Program-made: the position numbers and the translations under genes | The notes under the pieces: generated by a model | The model's input: only the letters and a program-made list of their open reading frames with translations | Database searches by the model: none | Told to the model about the DNA's origin: nothing | From: Hyphomonas atlantica corrig. | Lineage (GTDB): Bacteria > Pseudomonadota > Alphaproteobacteria > Caulobacterales > Hyphomonadaceae | Assembly: GCF_000682715.1 (NCBI RefSeq) | Contig: NZ_AWFH01000001.1 | Span: forward strand, 496,001 to 560,000 | Direction of reading: 5' to 3' | DNA length: 64,000 nucleotides | Shown here: piece after piece, positions 18,128 through 26,790 of the stretch | Layout of the letters: each line of letters opens with the position of its first letter | How positions within the stretch are numbered: position 1 is the first letter of the stretch

Positions 18128-19402
18128 ATGCATCACTTTACCTATCAGGATGGCTGCCTTCACTGCGAAGGTGTGAACCTTGAGCAGATCGCCGACGAAG
18201 TCGGTACGCCCTGTTATGTCTATTCATCTGCAACCCTGGTCCGCCACGCACGCGTGATTGCTTCCGCCTTTGAAGGACAGGACTGCCTGATCGCCTATTC
18301 GGTAAAGTCGAACGGCAATCTGGGCGTCCTCTCGACTCTGGCGCAGGAAGGGTGCGGCGCGGATGTCGTCAGCGGCGGCGAGCTGCAGCGCGCGATGCGT
18401 GCTGGCATTCCGGCGGATCGGATCGTGTTTTCAGGTGTTGGCAAGACCGCCGAAGAGATGCGTCTGGCGCTACAAGCCGGGATTCACCAGTTCAATGTCG
18501 AAAGCGCCGCAGAACTGCGCCGCCTGTCCGAAGTTGCCACGATGCTGGGCACAGACGCGCCTGTTGCCATCCGGGTCAATCCAGACGTTGCCGCGGGAGG
18601 CCACCCTAATATTTCGACCGGCAAGAAGGGCGACAAGTTTGGTGTGCCGTGGAGCGACGCCGAAGACCTCTACGCCGAGGCGGCAACCTTGCCCGGTATC
18701 AAGGTAGTCGGTGTGGACGTGCATATCGGCAGCCAGATTGGTGATCTCGTCCCGATGCGCGCCGCATTCGAGAAAGTTGTCGGCCTGACCAAGCGTCTGC
18801 GAGACGCGGGGCACGAAATCAGCCGTATCGATCTGGGGGGTGGCCTTGGGATTCCTTACAAGGAAGACGACGCCCCGGCGCCCCCATCCGACTATGCCGC
18901 TATGATCGCGGACGTGACGCAGGACCTTGGCGTTCAGGTCATTCTGGAGCCGGGCCGTGTGATCACGGGCAATGCCGGGGTGATGCTGAGCACGGTTCTC
19001 TATGAGAAAGCCGCACCTGAGACGGATTTCCTGATCATCGATGCCGGCATGAACGATCTGATGCGCCCGGCGCTGTACGATGCGCATCACGACATCCTGC
19101 CCATCAAGCAAGCTGGCGCGGGTGCAGAGCGCAAGACCTATGATGTGGTCGGGCCGATTTGCGAGTCGACGGACAAGTTTGCCAAGGCGCGTGAACTGAC
19201 AGCGCTCCGCCCCGGCCAGCGGATCGCGTTCATGTCTGCAGGTGCCTATGGCGCTGTGCTGTCTTCGACCTACAATGCAAGGCCGCTGGTTCCGGAAGTT
19301 CTGGTGAACGGGTCATCCTTTGATGTGGTTCGCCGCCGTCCGGAATTTGAAGAAATGATCGCCCTTGAAAAGGTTCCCGATTGGCTGACGCAAAAGGCAT
19401 GA
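18128..19402 (+). CDS. lysA: Diaminopimelate decarboxylase
   Basis: PLP-dependent alanine-racemase-fold decarboxylase, 424 residues, converting meso-diaminopimelate to lysine. The PLP lysine is in YSVKSNGN, the phosphate-binding GGG is in DLGGGLGI, and the substrate motifs GRVITGNAG, GPICESTD and the C-terminal AGAYGAVLSSTYN are present. Its ATG is four bases after the upstream stop. Its own stop overlaps the start of the next gene (ATGA), so the TIGR02302 gene should be translationally coupled. Confidence 0.97.
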   Translation: MHHFTYQDGCLHCEGVNLEQIADEVGTPCYVYSSATLVRHARVIASAFEGQDCLIAYSVKSNGNLGVLSTLAQEGCGADVVSGGELQRAMRAGIPADRIVFSGVGKTAEEMRLALQAGIHQFNVESAAELRRLSEVATMLGTDAPVAIRVNPDVAAGGHPNISTGKKGDKFGVPWSDAEDLYAEAATLPGIKVVGVDVHIGSQIGDLVPMRAAFEKVVGLTKRLRDAGHEISRIDLGGGLGIPYKEDDAPAPPSDYAAMIADVTQDLGVQVILEPGRVITGNAGVMLSTVLYEKAAPETDFLIIDAGMNDLMRPALYDAHHDILPIKQAGAGAERKTYDVVGPICESTDKFAKARELTALRPGQRIAFMSAGAYGAVLSSTYNARPLVPEVLVNGSSFDVVRRRPEFEEMIALEKVPDWLTQKA

Positions 19403-22131
19403 AGGCACTCAATGCCAAGGTTTCCGCGACACGGCGGAAGCTGACGGTCTATGCCTTTTTCAAGGCCTTCTGGCCTTTCCTGACTTTTGCCGCGATTTTT
19501 CTGGCGATCGCACTGGCAGGCCTCATCGACCGGATGACGGCCTCGCTTGCGGCGATCGCTACACTTATCTTCCTCGTCGGATCGGTATTCTTCATCCTGC
19601 AGGGCGGGCGCCGTTTCACACCGGTCAGCCGGGAAGATGCCGCGCGTGTTCTGGACCGGCAATCCGACCTGCGACCTGTCTCTTCGCTGACGGATCGACC
19701 CGCAGCGACGCATCGTGACTCCCAGGGGCTTTGGCAGAAACATCGCGCGAGACTGCTGGAAGAAGTATCCCGCCTGCGCTTGCCGTCACTGGCGCGTGAG
19801 TGGGGACGGCTCGATCCTTACTGGATGCGCGCCGCCCTGCCCGCAGCTCTGATCCTTCTGACAGTTCTGGCAGGCAATGATGCGGCATCCCGCCTGCAAA
19901 GGGCTCTCTTTCCGGACTATGGCGCCCTTGTTGGCGCGGACAATATGGTGGTCGAAGCGTGGATTACTCCGCCCGACCATACCGGGCGCGCGCCGATCTT
20001 CCTGACACCCGGCCTGCAGAATGTGCGTGTACCGGAGGGGTCTGAAGTCACCCTCCGCACGGATGCACACAGCGCGCCGAAACTCATCCTGAAGGGCGAG
20101 AAGACGCTCAAGCAGACATTCGCGCCCACACCGGATGGGGCATTCGAAGCGCGTGCACGGATCATGGAAGATACCCGCCTGTCGGTCCGTTGGTGGGGGG
20201 AACGCGCGGCCTGGCGCCTGCTGACGTCACCAGATGACGCCCCGATTGCAACCTTTGTGAAGGCGCCCGAACGGGGACGGCTGGATCGAACGGAGATCGC
20301 CTGGTCGGTCACGGATGACTATGGCGTGGATTCCCTCGAACTCAAGATCAGCTTGCAAACACCGAATCCCGCTGCGCCAGACGAAGCAGATTACATGCCC
20401 GTTCCGCTGCCCGGAGTGGCACCGACTTCGGCAGAAGACATCACCCAACTGGACCTGACGCGGCATCGCTGGGCGGGGCTGCCTGTGGAGATGCAATTGG
20501 TCGCGACAGACGGCGCGGGCCAGACCGGGCTCAGCGAGCCGCTGGATTTCACGTTGCCTGAAAAACTGTTCCTCGATCCGATCGCCCGCGTGGCTCAGGA
20601 AGTCCGTGTCACGGTTCTGAGAGAACCGAGAGACTATGAAGAATTGTCACGAAACGAGACCGCGCTGCAGCAGGATGCGCTCAATGTGACCGCTGCAAAC
20701 CGTCTGGACACGGCCCCGCCAGATATCCAGAAGGCTGCGCTGATGCTGGATGCGATGACCTACAAAGGCGAACGCTACATTCCAGACCAGGGTGTCTACC
20801 TCACATTCCGCACTGCGAAGAGTATTCTGCAGGCTGCGGGCACGAAGGAAGAAGCCGAGCAAGTTGACCCCCTGCTCTGGGCGCTAGCCCTCAAGTCAGA
20901 GTATGGCAGCGCCGCCGATGCCCTGCGCCGACTGGAAGCAGCGCGGCGCGCACTTGAGCAAGCCTTGCGAGACGGGGCGTCTGAGGATGAAATCAAGCAG
21001 CGCATGGAAGCCTTCCGGGATGCGGCGAACGAATACCTCGCTGCGAAGATGGCGGAAGCCATCGCCAATGGAGAAGAGCAGCCGCAGATGCAATCCGATC
21101 AGGAAGCCATGGCCAGCGGGCCGAACCTTGGCGGTCAGGATTTCGAAGACATGCTGAATGCGCTTCAGGATTTGACAGAGACAGGCGCAACGGATCAGGC
21201 GCGCCAGCTTCTGTCTGATATCACAAACATGCTGCAGAATCTGGAATTCCAACGCGGTCAATCCGGCTCCGGAGGAATGCCCGGCATGCCGGGACAACAG
21301 GCAGATGGCGAAGAAGACGACCTACCCCAGGAAGAACAGGAACTGACGGATGCCATGCGTCGCCTGTCCGAAATCCTGCGGGAACAGCGCCAACTAAGCG
21401 ACGATACACTCGCCCAGGAGCGCGGCGAACGACCCGGGCAATCCGGCCAGGAACAGGGCGGGCAACAGCCAGGCCAGCAGTCTGGATCCCAACAAGGTCA
21501 GGACACAGGACAAGCTGGTGGTGGCGAAGGTCAGAGCGGCCAGACGGAAGCCCCACAAGGCGGCGGGAACGAGAATGGCGAACGCCCGGGATCGGATGGC
21601 GGCGAATTTGCCGAAGGCAATGAAAGCGAAGGGTCAGGCCCCGGACAATCCGAAACTCTTGCTGAGCGGCAAGCCCGCCTTGGTCGTATGGTTGAAGAAT
21701 TCGCCCGCGAGCACGGCCTCGGGGAAACCGGCAGCGGCGAAGATGCCCTTGCCGGCCTCGTGGATCCCGAAGCGCTGGAAGACATTCGACGCGCCCAGAG
21801 ATTGGCGGAAAACGCGCTTGAACGCGGCGATGAGCGCAGTGCCGCGCGCAATCAGGAAAGGGCCACGAACACGCTGTCGGAGATCGCGCGGGACATGGCT
21901 GCAAGTCTCGATGCGCTGGAACGGGAACGCCGCGGACAGGACTCTCAGCAAAGCGACCCGTTCGGCCGTGCGACCGGCGGACCCGGCAATAATGGCGAAG
22001 AAGTCAATGTTCCGGATGCGACCGAACGCCAACGCGCCAAGGACATTCTAGAAGAGCTGCGTGAGCGCTACAATCAGTCCGACGATCCCGAAGAGCGCGA
22101 ATATCTGCGACGCTTGCTGGATCGGTTCTAG
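19399..22131 (+). CDS. TIGR02302 (DUF4175) family large membrane protein
   Basis: About 910 residues. Two N-terminal hydrophobic segments (residues ~15-55 hairpin and ~150-168) anchor it; the next part is a periplasmic beta-rich region. The C-terminal half is helical, then a Gln/Gly/Glu low-complexity tract at roughly residues 610-760, and a final coiled-coil region. This layout matches the alphaproteobacterial TIGR02302 family of unknown function. ATG at 19399 overlaps the lysA stop; an in-frame TTG at 19381 is less likely. lysA adjacency suggests an envelope role, but this is an inference only. Confidence 0.88.
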   Translation: MKALNAKVSATRRKLTVYAFFKAFWPFLTFAAIFLAIALAGLIDRMTASLAAIATLIFLVGSVFFILQGGRRFTPVSREDAARVLDRQSDLRPVSSLTDRPAATHRDSQGLWQKHRARLLEEVSRLRLPSLAREWGRLDPYWMRAALPAALILLTVLAGNDAASRLQRALFPDYGALVGADNMVVEAWITPPDHTGRAPIFLTPGLQNVRVPEGSEVTLRTDAHSAPKLILKGEKTLKQTFAPTPDGAFEARARIMEDTRLSVRWWGERAAWRLLTSPDDAPIATFVKAPERGRLDRTEIAWSVTDDYGVDSLELKISLQTPNPAAPDEADYMPVPLPGVAPTSAEDITQLDLTRHRWAGLPVEMQLVATDGAGQTGLSEPLDFTLPEKLFLDPIARVAQEVRVTVLREPRDYEELSRNETALQQDALNVTAANRLDTAPPDIQKAALMLDAMTYKGERYIPDQGVYLTFRTAKSILQAAGTKEEAEQVDPLLWALALKSEYGSAADALRRLEAARRALEQALRDGASEDEIKQRMEAFRDAANEYLAAKMAEAIANGEEQPQMQSDQEAMASGPNLGGQDFEDMLNALQDLTETGATDQARQLLSDITNMLQNLEFQRGQSGSGGMPGMPGQQADGEEDDLPQEEQELTDAMRRLSEILREQRQLSDDTLAQERGERPGQSGQEQGGQQPGQQSGSQQGQDTGQAGGGEGQSGQTEAPQGGGNENGERPGSDGGEFAEGNESEGSGPGQSETLAERQARLGRMVEEFAREHGLGETGSGEDALAGLVDPEALEDIRRAQRLAENALERGDERSAARNQERATNTLSEIARDMAASLDALERERRGQDSQQSDPFGRATGGPGNNGEEVNVPDATERQRAKDILEELRERYNQSDDPEEREYLRRLLDRF

Positions 22132-22143
22132 AGCGCCCGCGAG

Positions 22144-22716
22144 CTAGCGGTTCGCGCCCGGCACCCATTTTACATCGTTCGCACCATTATTGTTGGCGAC
22201 GCGCCCCGCAACAAAAATCCAGTCAGACAGCCGATTGATGTAAGCCAGAGCTTCAGCGCTGACGATCTCGTCTTCCATCGCGTGGAGTTCAGCAACCTCC
22301 CGCTCTGCGCGGCGGCAAAGGGTGCGGGCCACATGGAGGTAGGCGGCCAGTTCACTGCCCCCCGGCAGAATGAAACTGTCGAGCGGCGCGAGCGCTTCAT
22401 TCATCGCGTCGATTTCTGTCTCCAGGCGCTGAACCTGGCTTTCGATGATGCGCAAAGGGGTCCATTCCAGAGGCTTGCCCCTGTCCGGTGTGGCAAGGTC
22501 TGCTCCGAGGTCAAACAGATCGTTCTGGATACGGCGGATGGCCGTCAGCATGTCGCCATCTGCTTTCAACGCCGCGACACCGAGCGCCGCATTGGTTTCG
22601 TCCACCGTTCCGTAGGCGACAACGCGGGGATGCCATTTGTCGACCGGCTCACCTGTCGACAAACGGGTCTTACCCTTGTCGCCTGAGCGCGTGTAGATCT
22701 TGTCGAGCTTGACCAT
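22144..22716 (-). CDS. Cob(I)alamin adenosyltransferase (PduO type)
   Basis: Forms adenosylcobalamin from ATP and cob(I)alamin. The protein is 190 residues. The ATP-binding N-terminus TRSGDKGKTRLSTG, the DETNAALG motif and the substrate-loop region TLCRRAEREV are intact. It converges with the TIGR02302 gene and is followed upstream, eight bases away, by the twin-transmembrane protein gene. No cobalamin riboswitch is visible. Confidence 0.95.
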   Translation of the reverse strand: MVKLDKIYTRSGDKGKTRLSTGEPVDKWHPRVVAYGTVDETNAALGVAALKADGDMLTAIRRIQNDLFDLGADLATPDRGKPLEWTPLRIIESQVQRLETEIDAMNEALAPLDSFILPGGSELAAYLHVARTLCRRAEREVAELHAMEDEIVSAEALAYINRLSDWIFVAGRVANNNGANDVKWVPGANR

Positions 22717-22724
22717 TGGCGCCT

Positions 22725-22937
22725 CTAGAAACCGATCTTGATCGCGCCGACAGTAACGCCCAGCGCCACGAGAATGACGATCACCACAGCCTGCACCAGA
22801 ATACGCAAGCGCATCAATTTGTTGGATCGGCTCGCCTGCTTGTCGTCAGAACGGGCAATGTTCGCAATGCCAAGGCCCAGCACAACAAGGAGCGCCACCA
22901 GCGCAATATAAAATCCAGTCATCAAAACGGTTTGCAT
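22725..22937 (-). CDS. Twin-transmembrane protein, 70 aa
   Basis: Two helices (residues 5-26 and 45-66) connected by a basic, Arg/Lys/Ser-rich loop. This layout matches small twin-transmembrane proteins often found directly upstream of PduO-type adenosyltransferase genes in alphaproteobacteria (recollection). The gene ends eight bases before the adenosyltransferase start, so the two are probably co-transcribed. Function unknown. Confidence 0.78.
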   Translation of the reverse strand: MQTVLMTGFYIALVALLVVLGLGIANIARSDDKQASRSNKLMRLRILVQAVVIVILVALGVTVGAIKIGF

Positions 22938-23015
22938 GGGCAGCCTTTCAAGCAGCGTAGAGACCAGAGCATAGGGCGCAGCAACTGGAAGGCCATGCGC
23001 AAAGCGTCGCGGCGA

Positions 23016-23324
23016 TCATTTGCCAGTTTCCATCCGCTCGGCGAGGGATGTGATGCGGCTGGCCGCCTTCACGAGCGCTTCGGCCGCCCGTGCCTCGCTG
23101 AATGCCGTGCCCGGCCCGGTTCGTTTCGCGGTGTCCAGTTCGTCCAGCAATGCCAGCGCCGTGATCAGCAGCAAGCGTTCTTCGCCGATATCGCCAACTG
23201 CACCTTCAATCTGCTTGACCCGTGTGTCGAGCTGTTTCGAGAGCGCTTCAATACGGCTCTCCTGTCCGGGCGCGCAGGCGATTGAATACGACCGGCCGCG
23301 CAATTGAATGTCAGCTTTAGCCAT
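23016..23324 (-). CDS. zapA: Cell division protein ZapA
   Basis: Protein of 102 residues that binds and bundles FtsZ at the division site. The N-terminal IQLRGRSYSIACAPGQE is the ZapA globular domain, followed by a C-terminal helix for dimerisation. The start at 23324 overlaps the end of the DUF4164 gene by eight bases; the longer frame from 23474 is rejected because it would run through that gene. The zapA/DUF4164 pair divergent from tkt matches the rhizobial arrangement. Confidence 0.9.
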   Translation of the reverse strand: MAKADIQLRGRSYSIACAPGQESRIEALSKQLDTRVKQIEGAVGDIGEERLLLITALALLDELDTAKRTGPGTAFSEARAAEALVKAASRITSLAERMETGK

Positions 23325-23598
23325 CGCCCTGCCCCTGTTGCCCGATGGCAGATTTGACCTCTTCGATTGCAGCACCGAGCGCTGCGCTCGCCTCATCGGC
23401 GAGGGCCTGCAATTCCCGCTCTCTGGCCAAAGACGCATCCAGCTGTTCAGCAAGGTCGGACCGGTCGCGCGCAAGGGCCGCGAGTTCAGCCTTGATCACA
23501 TCCGGATCACCCGCGCGCGCCAGCAAACTGTCGAGCGCCGACTCGAATCGTGTGAGCGCCTCATCCAATTGGCGAATAGCAGGGTCGATTTCACTCAT
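23317..23598 (-). CDS. DUF4164 coiled-coil protein
   Basis: Ninety-three residues, almost entirely helical, with a heptad-like pattern and Ala/Glu/Arg/Leu-rich composition. Its position upstream of zapA and its length match the DUF4164 family, found next to zapA across Rhizobiales and Caulobacterales. The overlap with zapA by eight bases suggests the two are made together and may act together on the divisome; that role is inferred. Confidence 0.8.
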   Translation of the reverse strand: MSEIDPAIRQLDEALTRFESALDSLLARAGDPDVIKAELAALARDRSDLAEQLDASLARERELQALADEASAALGAAIEEVKSAIGQQGQGDG

Positions 23599-23699
23599 AT
23601 ACACAATGAAGTAACGGTATTATCTCAATCAGCCAAGCGACTTGACGCAACGGGCTTAGTCTGGCCTAGGACTCCCGCAAACCAAAGGAGATCAGCAGA

Positions 23700-25676
23700 A
23701 TGGCTGTCACGAACCGCGACATGGCCAATGCCATCCGCGCACTTTCCATGGATGCCGTTGAGGCGGCCAAATCCGGACATGTCGGCCTGCCGCTCGGCAT
23801 GGCAGATGCCGCAACGGTCCTGTTCCGGAAATTCCTGAAATTCGACGCCTCCCAGCCAGACTGGCCGGACCGTGACCGGTTCATCCTGTCCGCCGGACAC
23901 GGCTCAATGTTGGTCTACTCGCTACTGCACCTCAGCGGCTACAAATCCGTCAGCCGCGACGACATTCGCAATTTCCGCCAGCTGGGCGCGAATACGCCGG
24001 GCCACCCGGAAAACTTCGTCACCAAAGGCGTTGAAACAACAACCGGTCCGCTTGGCCAGGGCATTGCGACAGCTGTTGGCATGGCGATGGCTGAGCGTCA
24101 CCTGAATGCGCGCTTCGGCGACGAGTTGGTTGACCACAAAACCTATGTGATCGCCGGTGATGGCTGCTTGATGGAAGGCGTCAGCCAGGAAGCCATCACG
24201 CTTGCTGGCCACATGAAATTGAACCGCCTGATCGTTCTTTGGGACGACAACTCCGTCACCATCGACGGCAACATCGATGTGGCCGATTCAACAGATCAGT
24301 GCGCCCGCTTTGAAGCGTCCGGCTGGGTCACCCGCAAGGTTGACGGCCATGATGAGAAAGACATCGAAGCCGCATTGAAATGGGCTCAGAAACAGAAGCA
24401 GCCTGTCTTCCTCGCCGTGAAAACCATTATCGGCTATGGTGCCCCCAAGATTGCCGGCACCGGCAAGGCACATGGCGGCCCTTACGGCGCCGAAGAAATC
24501 GCTGGCATTCGCGAGAATATCGGCTGGCCGCATGAGCCGTTTGAAGTCCCCGCAGATATCGAGAAGGCCTGGAAAAAGGTCGGTGAACGCGGCGTCGACG
24601 CCCGCAAGGCATGGAAAGAGCGCCAGATGGCCTCGCCGCACAAGGGCGAGTTCAATGCGGCAATGGCCGGTCGCCTGCCGAAGAATCTCTCCAAAGCGAT
24701 CAACAAGCACAAGAAGGCTGTTGTTGAAGGGGGCGAGAAGAAAGCTACCCGCCAATGGAGCGGCGCCGCGCTGGAAGTCATCACGCATCTGGTGCCCGAA
24801 ACGGTTGGTGGGTCCGCGGACCTGACCGGCTCCAACAACACCAAGACGGCCGAAACCAAGCCGATGACCCCATCCGACTGGTCAGGCCGCTACGTGCATT
24901 ATGGGGTGCGCGAGCATGGTATGGCCGCCGCAATGAACGGGATGTCGCTGCACGGCGGCATCATCCCCTATTCTGGCACGTTCCTGGTCTTCGCAGACTA
25001 TAGCCGCGCAGCCATCCGCCTCGGCGCCTTGATGGGCACTCGCGTTATCCATGTGATGACGCACGATTCCATTGGCCTTGGCGAAGACGGTCCGACGCAC
25101 CAGCCGGTGGAACAAGTCGCCTCGCTTCGCGCAATGCCAAACATGCTGGTCTTCCGCCCGGCAGACGGTGTCGAAACGGCTGAATGCTGGGAAGTGGCTG
25201 TCGGCCACGCAGACGGCCCATCCACGATGGCGCTGACGCGTCAGGGCCTCAGCCCGGCACGCACGGAGCACACAGACGAAAACCTCAGCGCATTGGGCGG
25301 CTACGTCCTCTCGCCATCGAAGGTGAAGTCTCGCGAAGCAGCCGTCCTGATCGCGACAGGGTCTGAAGTCGAAATCGCGCTTCAGGCTCAAGCCGAGCTG
25401 GCGAAGGAAAAAATCCATGTGCGCGTCGTCTCCATGCCATGCATGGAACTGTTCGCGCAGCAGGACGAAAAGTACCAGCAAGAGACACTTGGCGGCGACC
25501 TGCCAAAAGTCGCCGTTGAAGCGGGCGTCCGCTTTGGCTGGGATCGCTGGATTGGCCCGAAGGGCGGCTTTGTCGGCATGGACAGTTTCGGTGCAAGCGC
25601 GCCTTACCAGAAACTGTACGAGCATTTCGGCATCACGGCCGAGAACGTTGCCGAGACGGTAAAGGGCCTGATCTAG
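23700..25676 (+). CDS. tkt: Transketolase
   Basis: TPP-dependent two-carbon transfer enzyme of the pentose phosphate and Calvin pathways; 658 residues. The TPP-binding region GDGCLMEGVSQEA (GDG...N type) lies near residues 155-190 with DDNSVTIDG; the pyrimidine-domain motif GVREHGMAAAMNG with the catalytic Glu is present, as are the GEDGPTHQPVE and C-terminal TGSEVEIALQAQ segments. Divergent from DUF4164/zapA. In many alphaproteobacteria gap, pgk and fba follow tkt directly, but here they lie some 18 kb away at the left end of the window. Confidence 0.96.
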   Translation: MAVTNRDMANAIRALSMDAVEAAKSGHVGLPLGMADAATVLFRKFLKFDASQPDWPDRDRFILSAGHGSMLVYSLLHLSGYKSVSRDDIRNFRQLGANTPGHPENFVTKGVETTTGPLGQGIATAVGMAMAERHLNARFGDELVDHKTYVIAGDGCLMEGVSQEAITLAGHMKLNRLIVLWDDNSVTIDGNIDVADSTDQCARFEASGWVTRKVDGHDEKDIEAALKWAQKQKQPVFLAVKTIIGYGAPKIAGTGKAHGGPYGAEEIAGIRENIGWPHEPFEVPADIEKAWKKVGERGVDARKAWKERQMASPHKGEFNAAMAGRLPKNLSKAINKHKKAVVEGGEKKATRQWSGAALEVITHLVPETVGGSADLTGSNNTKTAETKPMTPSDWSGRYVHYGVREHGMAAAMNGMSLHGGIIPYSGTFLVFADYSRAAIRLGALMGTRVIHVMTHDSIGLGEDGPTHQPVEQVASLRAMPNMLVFRPADGVETAECWEVAVGHADGPSTMALTRQGLSPARTEHTDENLSALGGYVLSPSKVKSREAAVLIATGSEVEIALQAQAELAKEKIHVRVVSMPCMELFAQQDEKYQQETLGGDLPKVAVEAGVRFGWDRWIGPKGGFVGMDSFGASAPYQKLYEHFGITAENVAETVKGLI

Positions 25677-26110
25677 ACGTTCTTGAACAGGTCCAGCTGT
25701 CGGGGGTCAATGTAGCGCTTCCGGCGCGTCTTGGTCCGACCAGACCGAAAATAGAGATCATCTGTATGATCTTCGACCGGCGGCTTCTCAGTCGCCGGTT
25801 TTTTCTTGCGTGTTTTCGGAAGCGGCATGATGTCTGCCTGATCAACCAGCTTCCACCAGGTCACAGCCAGAACCAGATTGCCCTCATTGTCTTCGTACTT
25901 CTGAAGATGACCATGTGGTCCAGACTCATCAGACTGCACTGCCAGATAGGCTGCGGCTTCTTCCTCGGTCACATTCAGCCATTCGGTCTCGAGCGACTCG
26001 ATCGTCTGGTCTGGGACCAGGGCTTCAGCAGCCGCGCGCGTACGCGCCGCTTTCACGCCGGGCTTCAGGGCGTCTTCCAGTCGTACCGCAATGGGAAAAG
26101 CGTTGCTCAT
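25673..26110 (-). CDS. Hypothetical protein, 145 aa
   Basis: Mixed alpha/beta protein. An N-terminal Ala-rich helix is followed by a segment TWWKLVDQADIMPLPKTRKKK, then a basic, Lys/Arg-rich C-terminus ending DPRQLDLFKNV, which looks like a nucleic-acid-interacting or disordered tail. It lies six bases after... the mmcB gene start side: mmcB (26116-26589) is upstream in the same direction and ends six bases before this start region, so the two may form one operon with SOS regulation. It converges with tkt through a shared CTAG. Family not recognised. Confidence 0.65.
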   Translation of the reverse strand: MSNAFPIAVRLEDALKPGVKAARTRAAAEALVPDQTIESLETEWLNVTEEEAAAYLAVQSDESGPHGHLQKYEDNEGNLVLAVTWWKLVDQADIMPLPKTRKKKPATEKPPVEDHTDDLYFRSGRTKTRRKRYIDPRQLDLFKNV

Positions 26111-26115
26111 GCGCC

Positions 26116-26589
26116 TCAGGTAAGCAAGCCGGATGCCGCCGTCCAGCCAGTATCTGTCGTCTGCGTCAAACGCATCGCCGCGAGTCGCGCTAGGCGAAGG
26201 GTCATTGCCTTTCGCTGTGCCGCCGGCAGCTTGTCTTCCGGAGACTCGCGAATGATCGCCCCTCCGAAGGCATCTGCCACAATCAAGCCAGTCTCATCCG
26301 GGATCAATTCCTGCGGGAAATCATCCGCCACCGCGAAATAGAGCTGATCGCAATACGGCATGTATTCAGGCCACTTGGAATCTGATCGGAAGTCAGCAAT
26401 CGAGGATTTCACCTCCACCATCCAGACCTCTCCGGACGGCCCCAGCGCGGCGATATCCGCGCGACGGTTGTTTGCCAGGCTCAGCTCCGTCACGCCGAAA
26501 AAGCCGAGCCCGGCCAACAGGCGCTGTGTCCCGCGAACGATTTCAGCCGCGCGCGTCATGGCCTCATCAACACTGTTCATATCCGTCAT
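26116..26589 (-). CDS. mmcB: MmcB-family DNA repair protein
   Basis: Protein of 157 residues with a predicted restriction-endonuclease-like fold: LSLANNRRADIAALG followed by VWMVEVKSSIADFRSDSKW, whose D...E-x-K pattern (Asp, then Glu and Lys of VEVKSS) is typical of PD-(D/E)xK nucleases. MmcB in Caulobacter is SOS-induced and contributes to mitomycin C resistance. The ATG at 26589 follows GAGG nine bases upstream, and an exact LexA-box lies 13 bases upstream of that start (26602-26616). A downstream in-frame ATG at 26580 is an alternative. The earlier frame start at 26679 is rejected as it would run through the operator. Confidence 0.87.
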   Translation of the reverse strand: MTDMNSVDEAMTRAAEIVRGTQRLLAGLGFFGVTELSLANNRRADIAALGPSGEVWMVEVKSSIADFRSDSKWPEYMPYCDQLYFAVADDFPQELIPDETGLIVADAFGGAIIRESPEDKLPAAQRKAMTLRLARLAAMRLTQTTDTGWTAASGLLT

Positions 26590-26601
26590 GAGCGACACCT
26601 C

Positions 26602-26616
26602 GTTCCCGTTTCGTTC
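26602..26616 (+). promoter_or_regulatory. LexA operator (GTTC-N7-GTTC) upstream of mmcB
   Basis: GTTC at 26602-26605 and GTTC at 26613-26616 are separated by exactly seven bases. This is the alphaproteobacterial LexA direct-repeat site GTTCN7GTTC. It lies 13-27 bases upstream of the mmcB start, overlapping the likely promoter or transcription start, as expected for repression. Confidence 0.85.
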
Positions 26617-26790
26617 GAACGTTACAAAAGCGCGGCGCACGCGGTCAAGCCTGACCAGCCCCCTGCTTTGCACCTCCACTCGCTAGAATGTGATCAATTT
26701 TGGGAACGAAGTTGATCCGGTCCGCGCTCTTGTCCGTAGAGACTGTGATAGTTTGGCAGCATGCCTTGTCGCAGAAGGAGATGACCCGTC

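Noticed and set aside
22938-23015. 6S RNA next to zapA
   Set aside because: In many alphaproteobacteria 6S RNA lies beside zapA, but the gap here is 78 bases with no adequate hairpin; it must be elsewhere.
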